64,000 bases of DNA from CAIQQQ01 sp040399685 (GCA_040399685.1 JBBART010000001.1:124001-188000), one strand, 5' to 3'. Positions 51,488 to 60,604 are shown, counted from the first letter of the stretch. Notes: a model not told the origin generated them from the letters alone. Program-made: numbers and translations.

Positions 51488-53416
51488 TCAGGAGGTGAAG
51501 AAGAATTGCTGCGGCATGGCCGGCGCCGGGTTCGGCCACGACCAGCTGTCCGGCTCCTTGCTTGGCACGTTGGCGAGGTTGAGCTTGGCGATGCCGAACG
51601 CGTTGACCGCGAGGCAGACGCCGATCGGCTCGAACGCCTCGGCGGCGAGGTCGAACACCTGCTTCATCAATGCGCCGCGCTTGGCGATATCGGCGGTGCC
51701 GCGCGCTTCGTCGAACAGCTTCATGCGCTGCTTCTGGCTCTCCGGCGGCTCCAGGCCGTCGCGGCCGTTGGAGACATACCATTGCGCCCAGGGCAGGGCG
51801 TAGCGGGTGCCCTGGGTGTGTTGGGCGAAGTAGTCGCGTGGGTCCAGCATTGGGTCCAGACCGCCCGGTCCTGGCCAGGTGGCGGCATCGTGGTCGTTGT
51901 TGTCGCCGCGGGTGTAATACAGCGCGCGTTCGATGGTGTTGACCTTGATGTCCACGCCGATTTCCGCCCAATGCCGCTTGACCAGTTCCAGCGTGTCCAC
52001 CGCATCCGGATACAGCGTGGGGATGATGTCGACGGAGAAGAACACCTTCTGGCCGTCTGGCCGCAGCCGGAAGCCCTGGGCGTCTTTCTTGGCATAGCCC
52101 AGCCGGTCCAGCGTTGCGTTGGCGGTCTTCTGGTCGAAATCGGTGAACTGGCGGGCGAGCTTTTCGTGATACCATGGATGCCCCGGGCGAGGGCCGGTCT
52201 GATACGGCTCGGACTGGCCGAGATAGACGAGTTCGATGATCTCGGCGCGGTTGATGCCGAGCGACAGCGCCTGGCGGAATTCCTTGTTGGCGAACATCTC
52301 CCGCATCTTGGGGTCTTTGTGGGTGATATTGAGATAGATCTGCACCTGCTGCGCACCGGACGAGATCATTTCGATCAGGCGATAGGCGCCGGCCTTGGCG
52401 TTCTTGGCCAGCGTGGGCTTGTTCTGCAACGTGCTGATATGGCGGTCCTGCATGTCCAGACGGCCGGACACGGCATCGATCATCAGGGATTCGACATCCT
52501 GCGAGATCGAGAAATTGACCCGGTCGATATACGGCAGTTGCTGGCCGTCGGTGTCCACCTGCCAGAAGAACGGATTGCGCTCGGCCACCACGCGCTGGGC
52601 GCCGCCGGTATAGGCTTCCTTGATCACCCATGGGTCCAGCGTCGGGCGCTCGGGGTTGCCCCAGCGTGCGGGAATTTCGATGTCGCCGCATTTGTTGCGG
52701 AACAGGGTGCCCCAGTCGGACAGATTGGCCGCCTTGACCAGATCGGCCACCTTTGGATTGTATTTCGGGTGGAACTGGCTGCAGTAATGCTTGGCGAACA
52801 GCGTCGGGTGCTGGCCCAGGGGCGTTGCCAGCATTTCCAGGAACATCGCGTAGGGCGAGGGGAAGGTGAACTTCACCGTCGCGTCGTCAATCTTGGTGAC
52901 GGTGCCGGCCTTGTTGGCAATGACCAGCGGCGAGGGGGTCGATTTGTAAAGTTCGCTGTTCTTGGCACAGTCCTCGACCGCGAACACAATGTCGTCCGCA
53001 CCGAAGGGCTGGCCGTCCGACCATTTCATGCCCGGGCGCAGATGGAAGGTGAACTCGGTGGCATCCGCATTGACCTCCCATTTGTCCGCCACGTTCGGCA
53101 GCACTTGGGTGAATTCGAGGTTCCAGCGGACCAGGCTCTGGTTGCCGATGATCTTGAGAATGCCGTTATGGTCCGCACTGCCGCGCAGGCCGCGGCGCAG
53201 CGTGCCGCCATAGGTGCCGATCTTCTCGACCTTGACGACCATCGGGTTGGTGGGCAGGCGCGAGGCCAGCGGCGGCAGTTTGCCGTCTGCCGAAAGCTTG
53301 GCGAGCGCTGGCGCTTCGCGGGCGGTTGTCTGCGCCTTGGCCCCGCGTGGGCTGGCAATGACAAATCCTGCTGCTGCCAATCCGTACAACACACCGCGTC
53401 GCGATTGTTCGGTCAT
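51488..53416 (-). CDS. ABC transporter substrate-binding protein, family 5, large form
   Basis: This 642-residue SBP_bac_5 protein has a Tat-type leader MTEQSRRGVLYGLAAAGFVI. The mature region has GGTLRRGLRGSADHNGILKI, TEFTFHLRPGMKWSDGQPF, ADDIVFAVEDC and KEFRQALSLGINRAEI. Its size is that of the larger oligosaccharide/opine-type binders instead of dipeptide binders of about 530 residues. As first gene of an operon ending in a sugar-acid dehydratase, it may bind an oligo-uronide or aldonate conjugate. That is inference. Confidence 0.9.
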   Translation of the reverse strand: MTEQSRRGVLYGLAAAGFVIASPRGAKAQTTAREAPALAKLSADGKLPPLASRLPTNPMVVKVEKIGTYGGTLRRGLRGSADHNGILKIIGNQSLVRWNLEFTQVLPNVADKWEVNADATEFTFHLRPGMKWSDGQPFGADDIVFAVEDCAKNSELYKSTPSPLVIANKAGTVTKIDDATVKFTFPSPYAMFLEMLATPLGQHPTLFAKHYCSQFHPKYNPKVADLVKAANLSDWGTLFRNKCGDIEIPARWGNPERPTLDPWVIKEAYTGGAQRVVAERNPFFWQVDTDGQQLPYIDRVNFSISQDVESLMIDAVSGRLDMQDRHISTLQNKPTLAKNAKAGAYRLIEMISSGAQQVQIYLNITHKDPKMREMFANKEFRQALSLGINRAEIIELVYLGQSEPYQTGPRPGHPWYHEKLARQFTDFDQKTANATLDRLGYAKKDAQGFRLRPDGQKVFFSVDIIPTLYPDAVDTLELVKRHWAEIGVDIKVNTIERALYYTRGDNNDHDAATWPGPGGLDPMLDPRDYFAQHTQGTRYALPWAQWYVSNGRDGLEPPESQKQRMKLFDEARGTADIAKRGALMKQVFDLAAEAFEPIGVCLAVNAFGIAKLNLANVPSKEPDSWSWPNPAPAMPQQFFFTS

Positions 53417-53579
53417 TTTGTTTCCCCCTGAAGGCTCGGCCCTGCTTGTGCAGTGTTCACAATATCATACAGTGACTCGGCGGCCGTCGAAATGAAAGAG
53501 CCATTGCGTTGGTCATTTCAAATGCGGCGGCGCATCCATCATGATGGTGGCAAAGAGGCATAAAAAGGGGGATACGCGC

Positions 53580-54566
53580 ATGTATCTGGGAACGCAGGTC
53601 ACAGCCCGCGACGATGACGATTATCGGGTGATGGCCCAACTTGGCGTGACGCATATCTGCGCCGATCCGCCCGGCTCTCCCCGCCATTGGACCCGTGACG
53701 ATCTGGCGCGGCACCGCGAGCGGATCGAGTCGTTTGGCCTGGTGCTCGACATGGTGCAGCTGCCGCTGAACTCGCGCCCGATTGAGCAGCAGTCGAGCCC
53801 GGATATTCTGCTGGCGGGGCCGGAGCGGGACCAGCAGATCGACGAGATTTGCACCTTGATCGAGAATCTCGCGGCGGTGGGCATTCCGGCTGTGAAATAC
53901 AATCTCAACATCATCGGCATTCCGCGCACACCCAAGGAAGCCGGACGTGGCGGCGCCATGGCGGAGGCGTTTCGGTGGGACAAGGCCGATCACGCCGCGC
54001 CCGTCTCCCTGGCTGGCACACTGTCGGAGGAGGAGAACTGGGAGCGGATCGACTATTTCCTCGAACGCGTGGTGCCGGTGGCCGAAGCCAGCCGGGTGCG
54101 CCTGGCGTGCCATCCGCATGACCCGTACACGCCGCCCGGCTATCGTGGTGTGACGCGGGTGTTGGGCACGGTGGAGGGGTTGAAGCGCTTCGTGCAGATG
54201 CGCGAAAACCCCTATCACGGCTTGAATTTCTGCCAGGGCAGCGTGGGCGAGATGCTGGAGGATCCGCTTAGCGAGATTGACGATGTCATCCGTTGGTTCG
54301 GCACGCGCGGCAAGCTTTTCAACGTGCATTTCCGCAACATTCGCGGCGGCAGGCTGTCCTTCGTCGAGACCTTCCCCGAGGAAGGCGACATGGATATGTG
54401 GTGCTCGCTGCGCACCTACGCCGATGTCGGCTACCGCTACATGATCATGCCGGACCACGTGCCGTTGCTGAGTGGGCGCGATCCGCAAAACACCGCGTTT
54501 GCCTTCTGCTACGGCTATATCGCAGCGCTCTTGCAGGCGCAGGCGGCGTTGGCCAATCCGGCGTAG
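53580..54566 (+). CDS. uxuA: Mannonate dehydratase-like protein (UxuA family)
   Basis: This 328-residue TIM-barrel protein starts at ATG 53580, with AGGGGG 9 bases upstream. UxuA features include the metal-site motifs ACHPHDPYT (H178), NFCQGSVGEML (C218), NVHFRNIRGG (H250) and MPDHVPLL (D292). UxuA converts D-mannonate to 2-keto-3-deoxy-D-gluconate. It is divergent from the importer operon and convergent with the GntR regulator. It is shorter than E. coli UxuA (about 390), as in many alphaproteobacterial versions. The substrate could be another aldonate. Confidence 0.83.
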   Translation: MYLGTQVTARDDDDYRVMAQLGVTHICADPPGSPRHWTRDDLARHRERIESFGLVLDMVQLPLNSRPIEQQSSPDILLAGPERDQQIDEICTLIENLAAVGIPAVKYNLNIIGIPRTPKEAGRGGAMAEAFRWDKADHAAPVSLAGTLSEEENWERIDYFLERVVPVAEASRVRLACHPHDPYTPPGYRGVTRVLGTVEGLKRFVQMRENPYHGLNFCQGSVGEMLEDPLSEIDDVIRWFGTRGKLFNVHFRNIRGGRLSFVETFPEEGDMDMWCSLRTYADVGYRYMIMPDHVPLLSGRDPQNTAFAFCYGYIAALLQAQAALANPA

Positions 54567-54573
54567 CAGCCGA

Positions 54574-55248
54574 TCAGACCCCGAGGGCGCGCAGGCGTGC
54601 TGTTTCGATGTGGTGCGACAGGGCGGCGATGGCCCGTTCCGGCACCCGCTGATCCAGCGCGTCCAGCACCTTCAGGTGGTCGCGCATCACCGGCACGACG
54701 AGATTGCCCTCCAGCCGGGTTTGCGACTGGCGGATGAGGCGGATCTTGATGGAATTGACGCGGTAATTGTTGGAGATGATCGAGTTCTTTAGGGAATCGA
54801 CCATTTCGTCATGGAACTGCCAGTCCGTCAGCTGGCCATCGTCGAGCACGCTGTCGTCCATTCCAGACAGCGCACGGGCCAGGACCTGTTCATGGGCTGT
54901 GCGGATGCGGGCCAGTTGGGCGTCCGTCGCGGTGGTGATGAAGCGCGCGATCGCTTCGCGTTCGATAAACAGGCGGAACTGGAACGCCTCCTGGATGAGG
55001 GACAGATCCACCTGGGCGATCTGCATGCCGCGTTGGGGAATGGTGCGGATCAGGCCCTCCGCCTCCAGCCGCGGGATCAGTTCGCGCACGGCGCCGAGGG
55101 GGAAGCCGGTGACATCGACAAGCTCGCGCTGGGAGATGAACTGGCCCGGTTTCAGCGCCTTGCTCAGCAGCCGGCGGGTGAAGGCGCGATAGGCTTTATC
55201 GCGCAGATTGATGTCTTGCGGCGTGTCATGGGCGTCGTTCCCAGTCAT
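54574..55248 (-). CDS. GntR family transcriptional regulator with FCD domain
   Basis: This 224-residue protein has an N-terminal winged helix (residues 20-75: LKPGQFISQRELVDVTGFPL, then GAVRELIPRLEAEGLI). An all-helical FCD ligand domain follows (EAFQFRLFIEREAIARFI, WQFHDEMVDSL and the metal-binding His-type positions). FCD regulators such as UxuR and ExuR sense sugar acids. It is divergent from the aldolase gene, with a perfect palindrome in the shared gap, so it probably represses the sugar-acid locus. Confidence 0.92.
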   Translation of the reverse strand: MTGNDAHDTPQDINLRDKAYRAFTRRLLSKALKPGQFISQRELVDVTGFPLGAVRELIPRLEAEGLIRTIPQRGMQIAQVDLSLIQEAFQFRLFIEREAIARFITTATDAQLARIRTAHEQVLARALSGMDDSVLDDGQLTDWQFHDEMVDSLKNSIISNNYRVNSIKIRLIRQSQTRLEGNLVVPVMRDHLKVLDALDQRVPERAIAALSHHIETARLRALGV

Positions 55249-55313
55249 TTTGGCATCGCCCTTCCTGATACTGCCTGTGCGGGGCCACGAGGCGCTAACC
55301 TCGATTGACGCAC

Positions 55314-55323
55314 TAACATGTTA
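55314..55323. promoter_or_regulatory. Candidate GntR operator within the aldolase promoter
   Basis: TAACATGTTA is a perfect 10-bp palindrome. It lies between a -35-like TTGACG (55305-55310) and a weak -10-like TAGTTT (55329-55334), 56 bp before the aldolase start. A repressor bound there would block the promoter. The regulator gene itself is divergent, 65 bp away. Binding is inferred. Confidence 0.55.
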
Positions 55324-55378
55324 CCACGTAGTTTTCTTGGGGAACAATCGCGATCAAAAATCGTACGGGGGGAATATC

Positions 55379-56260
55379 ATGTCGGATGTCATTCGGGGCT
55401 ATTGGGTCGCAACGCCCACGCCGGTCGCTGCCGATGGCGGCGTAGATCACGCGCTGCTGACGCAACACGCCCAAGGACTGTTTGCCCGTGGCATCGACGG
55501 CGTTGTGCTATTCGGCACCACCGGCGAAGGCACGTCTTTCAGTGCGGCGGAGCGTCTGGCCACGGTCGAAGCGCTGCTGAAGGCCGGCATCGCGCCGCAG
55601 CGCATTGGCCTTGGCGCCGGGTTCCCGGCCCTGACGGACAGCATTTCGCTGTCACGCTCCGCCCTGGGCCTGGGATTGACCCAGGTGTTGATCCTGCCGC
55701 CGTATTTCTATCGTGACGTGACGCCGGCCGGGATTGAGGACGTGTTCGCCGGGATCTTCGACGGCATCAACGACGACCGTCTGCGGGCAACTTTGTATCA
55801 TATTCCGCAGGTCTCCGGTGTTGGTATTCCAGCCGTGGTGGCCGGCAATCTGCGTGCTCGTTTCGGCCGCATCGTGGCCGGGCTGAAGGACAGCAGCGGC
55901 GATTTTCCGCAATTCCAGGCGTTCCGTGTGGCTGCCCCGGATCTGGCGATCACGGTGGGCAACGAGACGGACATCAACCGCGCCGTGGCCGGTGGCGGCG
56001 TTGGCACGATCTGCGGCATGGCCAATATTGCGCCTGATCTGGTGCGCGCCATGTTCACCGATCCGGAGGCTGAGACCGCGATGGCGGCTGCGGTGTCGCT
56101 GATGCACAACCGCTCCTTCGTGCCGACCCTGAAGGGGATTATGGCAGCGCAGACCGGTGATGCCGGCTGGCTGCGCGTGCGGGCGCCGCTGCGGGCATCG
56201 ACCGAGGGCGAGGCGTTGTGGGCGAGGCTTCAGGCCATCAGCCGCCCAGCTTCAGCCTGA
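55379..56260 (+). CDS. DapA-family aldolase, probably 2-keto-3-deoxy-gluconate/galactonate aldolase
   Basis: The protein is 293 residues from the ATG at 55379, preceded by GGGGGA at 6 bases. The DHDPS/N-acetylneuraminate-lyase barrel is shown by the GTTGEG motif (residues 46-51), catalytic Y140 in TLYHIPQ and Schiff-base lysine K170 in AGLKDSSGDF. It lies beside a UxuA-like and an enolase-type dehydratase, both of which yield 2-keto-3-deoxy sugar acids, so cleavage of those to pyruvate and an aldehyde is the likely role. It is not expected to be the biosynthetic dapA. Confidence 0.87.
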   Translation: MSDVIRGYWVATPTPVAADGGVDHALLTQHAQGLFARGIDGVVLFGTTGEGTSFSAAERLATVEALLKAGIAPQRIGLGAGFPALTDSISLSRSALGLGLTQVLILPPYFYRDVTPAGIEDVFAGIFDGINDDRLRATLYHIPQVSGVGIPAVVAGNLRARFGRIVAGLKDSSGDFPQFQAFRVAAPDLAITVGNETDINRAVAGGGVGTICGMANIAPDLVRAMFTDPEAETAMAAAVSLMHNRSFVPTLKGIMAAQTGDAGWLRVRAPLRASTEGEALWARLQAISRPASA

Positions 56261-56286
56261 AATCTGGCAGTCGATCACCGCGATAG

Positions 56287-56321
56287 CGCCGGGTCCGTTT
56301 TTGAACGGGCTCGGCGTTTTT
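56287..56321 (+). terminator. Intrinsic terminator after the aldolase gene
   Basis: A GC-rich stem (CGCCGGGTCCGTT / AACGGGCTCGGCG) with a short T loop is followed directly by five Ts, starting 26 bases after the aldolase stop. This is a standard Rho-independent terminator. Confidence 0.85.
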
Positions 56322-56523
56322 CGTTTGTGGCCGCACCCGTGGTGGTGGGACCTGAAATGGCAGACAAGATATTGTGTTTCATGGATCAGGCATAAACACT
56401 GCTGTTCGCGTCACATCAGCTGTATGTGGCCAGTATGATCGGTTCACGCCGCTTGCGTTCGGTCATGGCCAGGCCACCGGGAGAAAGACAGTAACGACGA
56501 GCCGCTTGCCCCATCATTGCGCC

Positions 56524-56805
56524 ATGCGCATCTCCGTTGTTCTCCTGGCCCTGTCGCCCATTTCGGCGCGCGCGGAATTCATCAACGACGTCAAGAAAAC
56601 ATTCCAGACCGACATTCCACATTTTTTCCAGGACGACATTCCGTGCGCCTTCGGTGGACAGCCGACGAGCCAAACCAAAAATGCCTGCAAGCCATCCGGT
56701 CGGGCCGCAAAGTCCGCACCCGTGAAAGCCGGTGATCCAGCCGCCACGCCGCTGCATGGCGACGCCGCGCCGGTGCTGCCAGAGCCGAAGCGCACCACGA
56801 ACTGA
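56524..56805 (+). CDS. Small secreted protein of unknown function
   Basis: This 93-residue protein has a clear signal peptide, MRISVVLLALSPISARA, and a mature part beginning EFINDVKKTFQTDIPHFFQD. A short motif DIPCAFGGQPTSQTKNACKP holds two cysteines that could form a disulfide. The C-terminal third is low-complexity, rich in Ala, Pro and Lys. I believe similar FFQDD-PCAFGG proteins occur in Acetobacteraceae, but I cannot confirm this here. No function is known to me. It lies upstream of the arginase-family gene on the same strand. Confidence 0.65.
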   Translation: MRISVVLLALSPISARAEFINDVKKTFQTDIPHFFQDDIPCAFGGQPTSQTKNACKPSGRAAKSAPVKAGDPAATPLHGDAAPVLPEPKRTTN

Positions 56806-56877
56806 TTGTGTTGGCGTTTTGCTAGAATGTCGCCGCGTCGCTACGGTCCGCGCCAGCGCAGGCATCGGAGTTCCATC

Positions 56878-57807
56878 GTGACACAGGCGAAATGCATTTT
56901 GGTGGGCGTGCCCGTTCAGGACGGCGCCGGCCAACTCGGCTGCGACATGGGGCCGAGCGCGTTTCGGGCGGCTGGGCTGGCGTCGGTGCTGGCCGAGCTT
57001 GGCTATGACGTGCAGGACCGTGGGAACCTGCAACCTGGGCCGAACCGTGACATCCAGCACGGCAACGCTGCGATCAAGCATCTGCCGGAGATCGTCGCCT
57101 GGACCGAGGCGATCAACGCGGCGGTCTATGAGGCCAGCGGCGAGGCCATGGTGATCGTCTGCGGCGGTGATCACAGCCTGGCCGCCGGCACGCTGTCGGG
57201 GCTGGCGCGCCGGGCCGCCGATTTGGCGCGGCCTTTGTTCGTGCTGTGGCTGGATGCGCATCCGGATTTCCACACGCTGGACACCACGGTGAGCGGCAAC
57301 CTGCATGGCGTGCCGGTGGCCTATGCCACGGGGCAGGCGGGATTCGAGGGGTATTTCCCCCCGCTGGCAGCCACGGTCGATCCGGCCAATATCTGCATGA
57401 TGGGCCTGCGCAGCGTCGACCTGGCGGAGCGGCTGGCCTTGCGGCAGGCAGGCGTGACGGTGTGCGACATGCGCATGATTGACGAGGAGGGCATCGCCCC
57501 GCTTGTGGCGCAGTTCCTCAAGCGCGTGGTGGCGGCGAACGGGCTGCTGCATGTGAGCCTGGATGTGGATTTTCTCGACCCGGACATCGCTCCCGGCGTG
57601 GGCACCACGGTGCCGGGCGGCGCCACGTTCCGCGAAGCGCATCTGGTGATGGAGTTGCTGCATGACAGCGATCTGGTGACCAGCCTTGATCTCGTCGAAC
57701 TCAACCCGTTCCTTGATGAGCGCGGGCGGACGGCGCGGTTGCTGGTGGATCTGGCGGCAAGCCTGATGGGGCGGCGGGTGCTGGACCGTCCGTCACGGAG
57801 TTATTGA
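56878..57807 (+). CDS. Arginase/agmatinase (ureohydrolase) family enzyme, most like arginase
   Basis: The protein is 309 residues from a GTG at 56878, with GGAG 7 bases upstream. The binuclear manganese site is intact: H99 in CGGDHSLAAGT, D126, H128 and D130 in LWLDAHPDFHT, and the DxD in VSLDVDFLDPDIAPG. The stretch VPGGATFREAHLVMELLHD and the overall length match arginases better than agmatinases. It splits arginine or a related guanidino compound to urea. DAHPDFH differs from the usual DAHADxN. Other ureohydrolases remain possible. Confidence 0.87.
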   Translation: MTQAKCILVGVPVQDGAGQLGCDMGPSAFRAAGLASVLAELGYDVQDRGNLQPGPNRDIQHGNAAIKHLPEIVAWTEAINAAVYEASGEAMVIVCGGDHSLAAGTLSGLARRAADLARPLFVLWLDAHPDFHTLDTTVSGNLHGVPVAYATGQAGFEGYFPPLAATVDPANICMMGLRSVDLAERLALRQAGVTVCDMRMIDEEGIAPLVAQFLKRVVAANGLLHVSLDVDFLDPDIAPGVGTTVPGGATFREAHLVMELLHDSDLVTSLDLVELNPFLDERGRTARLLVDLAASLMGRRVLDRPSRSY

Positions 57808-57905
57808 GCCACGGGGCGGCGGGGCGTTCCGCCGCTAGAGCGTGATCACCTGAAGTTTATTCGACCTGGAGAGGGTTGAGAATTTCGTCTGGCAGAAAAT
57901 ATTAA

Positions 57906-58059
57906 GGTAAGAAAAGGGGTTCTTTTTTGAAAAAAAGAACCAAAAAACTTCATGACTTTAGATGTGTAGCGCGGTATTTGCCGCGCCATACACTTAAATG
58001 GACGCAAGTCTTTTTGCTTCTTTTTCTTCAGAAAAAGAAGATCTTCCTCTTCTGACGAT
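57906..58059 (+). repeat. Multi-hairpin intergenic repeat, copy 2, inside 12-bp terminal inverted repeats
   Basis: The 154-bp core aligns with the reverse complement of 46241-46393: GGTTCTTTTTTGAAAAAAAG then AACC, CAAAAAACTTCAT, a central GC stem (GTGTAGCGCGG / GCCGCGCCATACAC), AAGTCTTTTTG and the CTTCTTTTTCTTCAGAAAAAGAAG hairpin region. This copy is flanked by perfect 12-bp inverted repeats, TAGAGCGTGATC at 57836-57847 and GATCACGCTCTA at 58076-58087. A further perfect 8-bp hairpin lies at 58057-58079. It sits in the 317-bp gap between convergent genes, which otherwise holds nothing I can identify. Confidence 0.85.
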
Positions 58060-58124
58060 CGCTTCACCCTCAAGCGATCACGCTCTATAGCCTGATTATT
58101 TTTGATAGAAACAACCATCATGAT

Positions 58125-59219
58125 CTAGGCAACGGGGATCGTCAGCGACGGGACCTGTGGCGCGACGCCGGTTTCGGCCAGCGAGAAGAAGATCATCAGC
58201 ATTGTGAAAATGCGTTTCGAGGCGAAATCATCGTCGCTGATCCAATACCAGGTGTCGCGATAGCGGATTGCGGAGAACGCGTCCGAGGGGGCGGTGCGGC
58301 CCGATAGGATCCGCACCAGCGGCCGGTCTCTGGGATTGACGGCATCGGGTAGCCGTGCGGAGGGCGGGGTGCGCCGCGCCGCCACATGCTCGGACGGCAC
58401 GTTCACGCCTGATGCCAGTTCGATCAGGATCTCGGCCATCGAGCGCGAGAGCACGGCCAATTCCTGGTCGGTACGTTGCACCGCGCCGAAGGCGATGACG
58501 ACCTCGCCGCTTTTGCCCGGTTTGAGATGGAGCGTGTCCATCACGAATTTCAGGTCCTTGTTCACCTCAGGCGTTCTGCTGGCGGCCATGACCAGGATTC
58601 CGACATCCTCGGCGCCGCGTTTTTCCAGGCGCATGCTGACGGTGTCTGCCAGTTGCAGCCGTCGTAGAGTCTCGATCAGCGGGTAGAATTCGGGTTCCGC
58701 TTCCCGGGCGCTGCCGCCCATGGAGCCGTGGTTCGAGATTCCGTTGAGGGATCTGACCGTGACCTGCAACACGAAATCCGCTGGAAAGCCTGCCTGGACC
58801 AGTTGGAAAATGCCGGAAGGCGGGATTGGGCGCAGCAGGCTCTTGGTGAATTTTTCGCCGGCGAGCGGGGTATAGGAAATAGTTGGGCGGTCTTGATAGG
58901 CAAGTCCGGCCCCCAGCGTTGCCGTGTTCCAGGGCACCACGGTGGTGGGGTTGGAATTGATGGCGGCGCCCACCGACATCTGGCCCTGGAAGGCATACGA
59001 ACTGACAACGGAGGAGACGTCGAGGAAGGACGGGGCGTCGCCGTATCGAAGGCGCACCACGTTCAGAAGGGTCTGTTCCTTCCAAGAATCGGCCACAGAG
59101 GAAAGATAATCAACCCGGTCGCGCGGGATGACGTTGGGGCCGAGGGACGCGCAGCCGGACAGGGACAGCCACAGCAGCGCGTGGCCAAACGCTGCCCGTG
59201 CGGGTGTGACCAAGCGCAT
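58125..59219 (-). CDS. Outer-membrane-type lipoprotein of unknown function
   Basis: The protein is 364 residues from the ATG at 59219, with AAAGG 8 bases upstream. A lipoprotein signal ends in the lipobox LSLSGC followed by ASLGPNVIPRDRVDY. The mature protein shows no catalytic motif I know. Notable segments are EQTLLNVVRLRYGDAPSFLD, GAGLAYQDRPTISYTPLAGE and the C-terminal RYRDTWYWISDDDFASKRIF. It appears to be a stand-alone gene. A cell-envelope role is the only safe statement. Confidence 0.8.
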   Translation of the reverse strand: MRLVTPARAAFGHALLWLSLSGCASLGPNVIPRDRVDYLSSVADSWKEQTLLNVVRLRYGDAPSFLDVSSVVSSYAFQGQMSVGAAINSNPTTVVPWNTATLGAGLAYQDRPTISYTPLAGEKFTKSLLRPIPPSGIFQLVQAGFPADFVLQVTVRSLNGISNHGSMGGSAREAEPEFYPLIETLRRLQLADTVSMRLEKRGAEDVGILVMAASRTPEVNKDLKFVMDTLHLKPGKSGEVVIAFGAVQRTDQELAVLSRSMAEILIELASGVNVPSEHVAARRTPPSARLPDAVNPRDRPLVRILSGRTAPSDAFSAIRYRDTWYWISDDDFASKRIFTMLMIFFSLAETGVAPQVPSLTIPVA

Positions 59220-59515
59220 CAAAACGACCTTTCGCGTTGGTGGGGAAGCGGCAGTCACTTCAAGTTCGTCGATATGCGCATATCCGCAATTGATTCAGAC
59301 CAATGTCGGAATATTGGCAGTGCGAATTACTGTGACGTTCGGGTGGCGCGGCGTTTACGGCATCGGCAGCGTCTGCCTTGCAGCAATGCGGCATGCGCAG
59401 GTGAGCCCTGCCTGCTCAATGGGCCCACGCTGCTGGACGCGTGAAAGTGGACGCGGCACCGTTTCGTCCTAAAGTCGGATTCCGACGACATAATCTAGTC
59501 ACTGAGGACGATATC

Positions 59516-60604
59516 GTGGACCAAAAATGGCTGTTCGCCTCGAATGATCACCCCAACCCGACGCCGGCCGCCGACATCGCGGCCGTGCTGGAGAACCCCG
59601 GGTTCGGCACTATTTTCTCAGATCACATGGTCACTGTTCAATGGACCGAGGCGCTGGGATGGCATGATGCCAAGATCGAGGATCGCAAGCCGTTTCTGAT
59701 CGATCCCGCTGCGGCGGTGCTGCACTACGCCCAGGAAATCTTCGAAGGCATGAAGGCCTACAAGACCGAGGACGGCGCGGTTGCCCTGTTCCGGCCGGAA
59801 GAAAACGCCCGTCGGTTCGCGAAATCGGCCGAGCGCATGGCGATGGCGCCGGTGCCCGAGGGACTTTTCCTCCAGGCCGTCGAAACGCTGGTGCGCACGG
59901 ACCGCGACTGGATTCCGGGCGGCGCCGGCAGTCTCTACGTTCGCCCGTTCATGTTCGCCTCGGAAGTGTTCCTGGGTGTAAGGCCCTCCAAAAATTATAT
60001 TTTTTGCGTGATCGCCTCGCCGGTCGGGCCGTATTTCAAAGGTGGAAAGTCGGCGATCACGGTGTGGGTGACAGACAGCTACACCCGCGCCGCCCCGGGC
60101 GGGACCGGGGCTGCCAAATGCGGCGGCAATTACGCCAGCAGCCTGGTGGCGCAGGCCGAGGCCAGCCAGCATGAATGCGACCAGGTGGTGTTTCTGGACG
60201 CCACCGAGCATCGCTGGGTGGAAGAGCTGGGCGGCATGAACGTGTTCTTCGTCATGGCGGACGGCACGCTGGTCACGCCGCCGCTGTCGGGCACCATTCT
60301 GCCCGGCATCACGCGGGCCTCGGTGATCGAACTGGCGCGGGACGAAGGGTTCGTGGTCGAGGAGCGGGCCTACAGCTTTGATCAGTGGCGCGACGATGCC
60401 CAGGAAGGCCGCTTGAAGGAGGTTTTTGCCTGCGGTACCGCCGCCGTCATCTCCGCCATCGGCAAGGTGCGGTATGCGGCCGGCGAATTCATCATCGCCG
60501 ACGGTGAATCCGGCCCCGTCACGCAGCGCCTTCATGCGAAGCTGACCGGCATTCAGCGCGGCCGGATCAAGGACAACCGCGGCTGGGTCTACCCGGTGGT
60601 GTGA
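59516..60604 (+). CDS. ilvE: Branched-chain amino acid aminotransferase
   Basis: The protein is 362 residues from a GTG at 59516, with GAGGA 7 bases upstream. It has class IV aminotransferase features of the BCAT type II group: LHYAQEIFEGMKAYKTEDG, SLYVRPFMFASEVFLGV, the PLP lysine K201 in GGTGAAKCGGNYASS, and EELGGMNVFFV. It interconverts leucine, isoleucine and valine with their 2-oxo acids using glutamate. It is a stand-alone housekeeping gene, divergent from the lipoprotein gene. Confidence 0.95.
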   Translation: MDQKWLFASNDHPNPTPAADIAAVLENPGFGTIFSDHMVTVQWTEALGWHDAKIEDRKPFLIDPAAAVLHYAQEIFEGMKAYKTEDGAVALFRPEENARRFAKSAERMAMAPVPEGLFLQAVETLVRTDRDWIPGGAGSLYVRPFMFASEVFLGVRPSKNYIFCVIASPVGPYFKGGKSAITVWVTDSYTRAAPGGTGAAKCGGNYASSLVAQAEASQHECDQVVFLDATEHRWVEELGGMNVFFVMADGTLVTPPLSGTILPGITRASVIELARDEGFVVEERAYSFDQWRDDAQEGRLKEVFACGTAAVISAIGKVRYAAGEFIIADGESGPVTQRLHAKLTGIQRGRIKDNRGWVYPVV

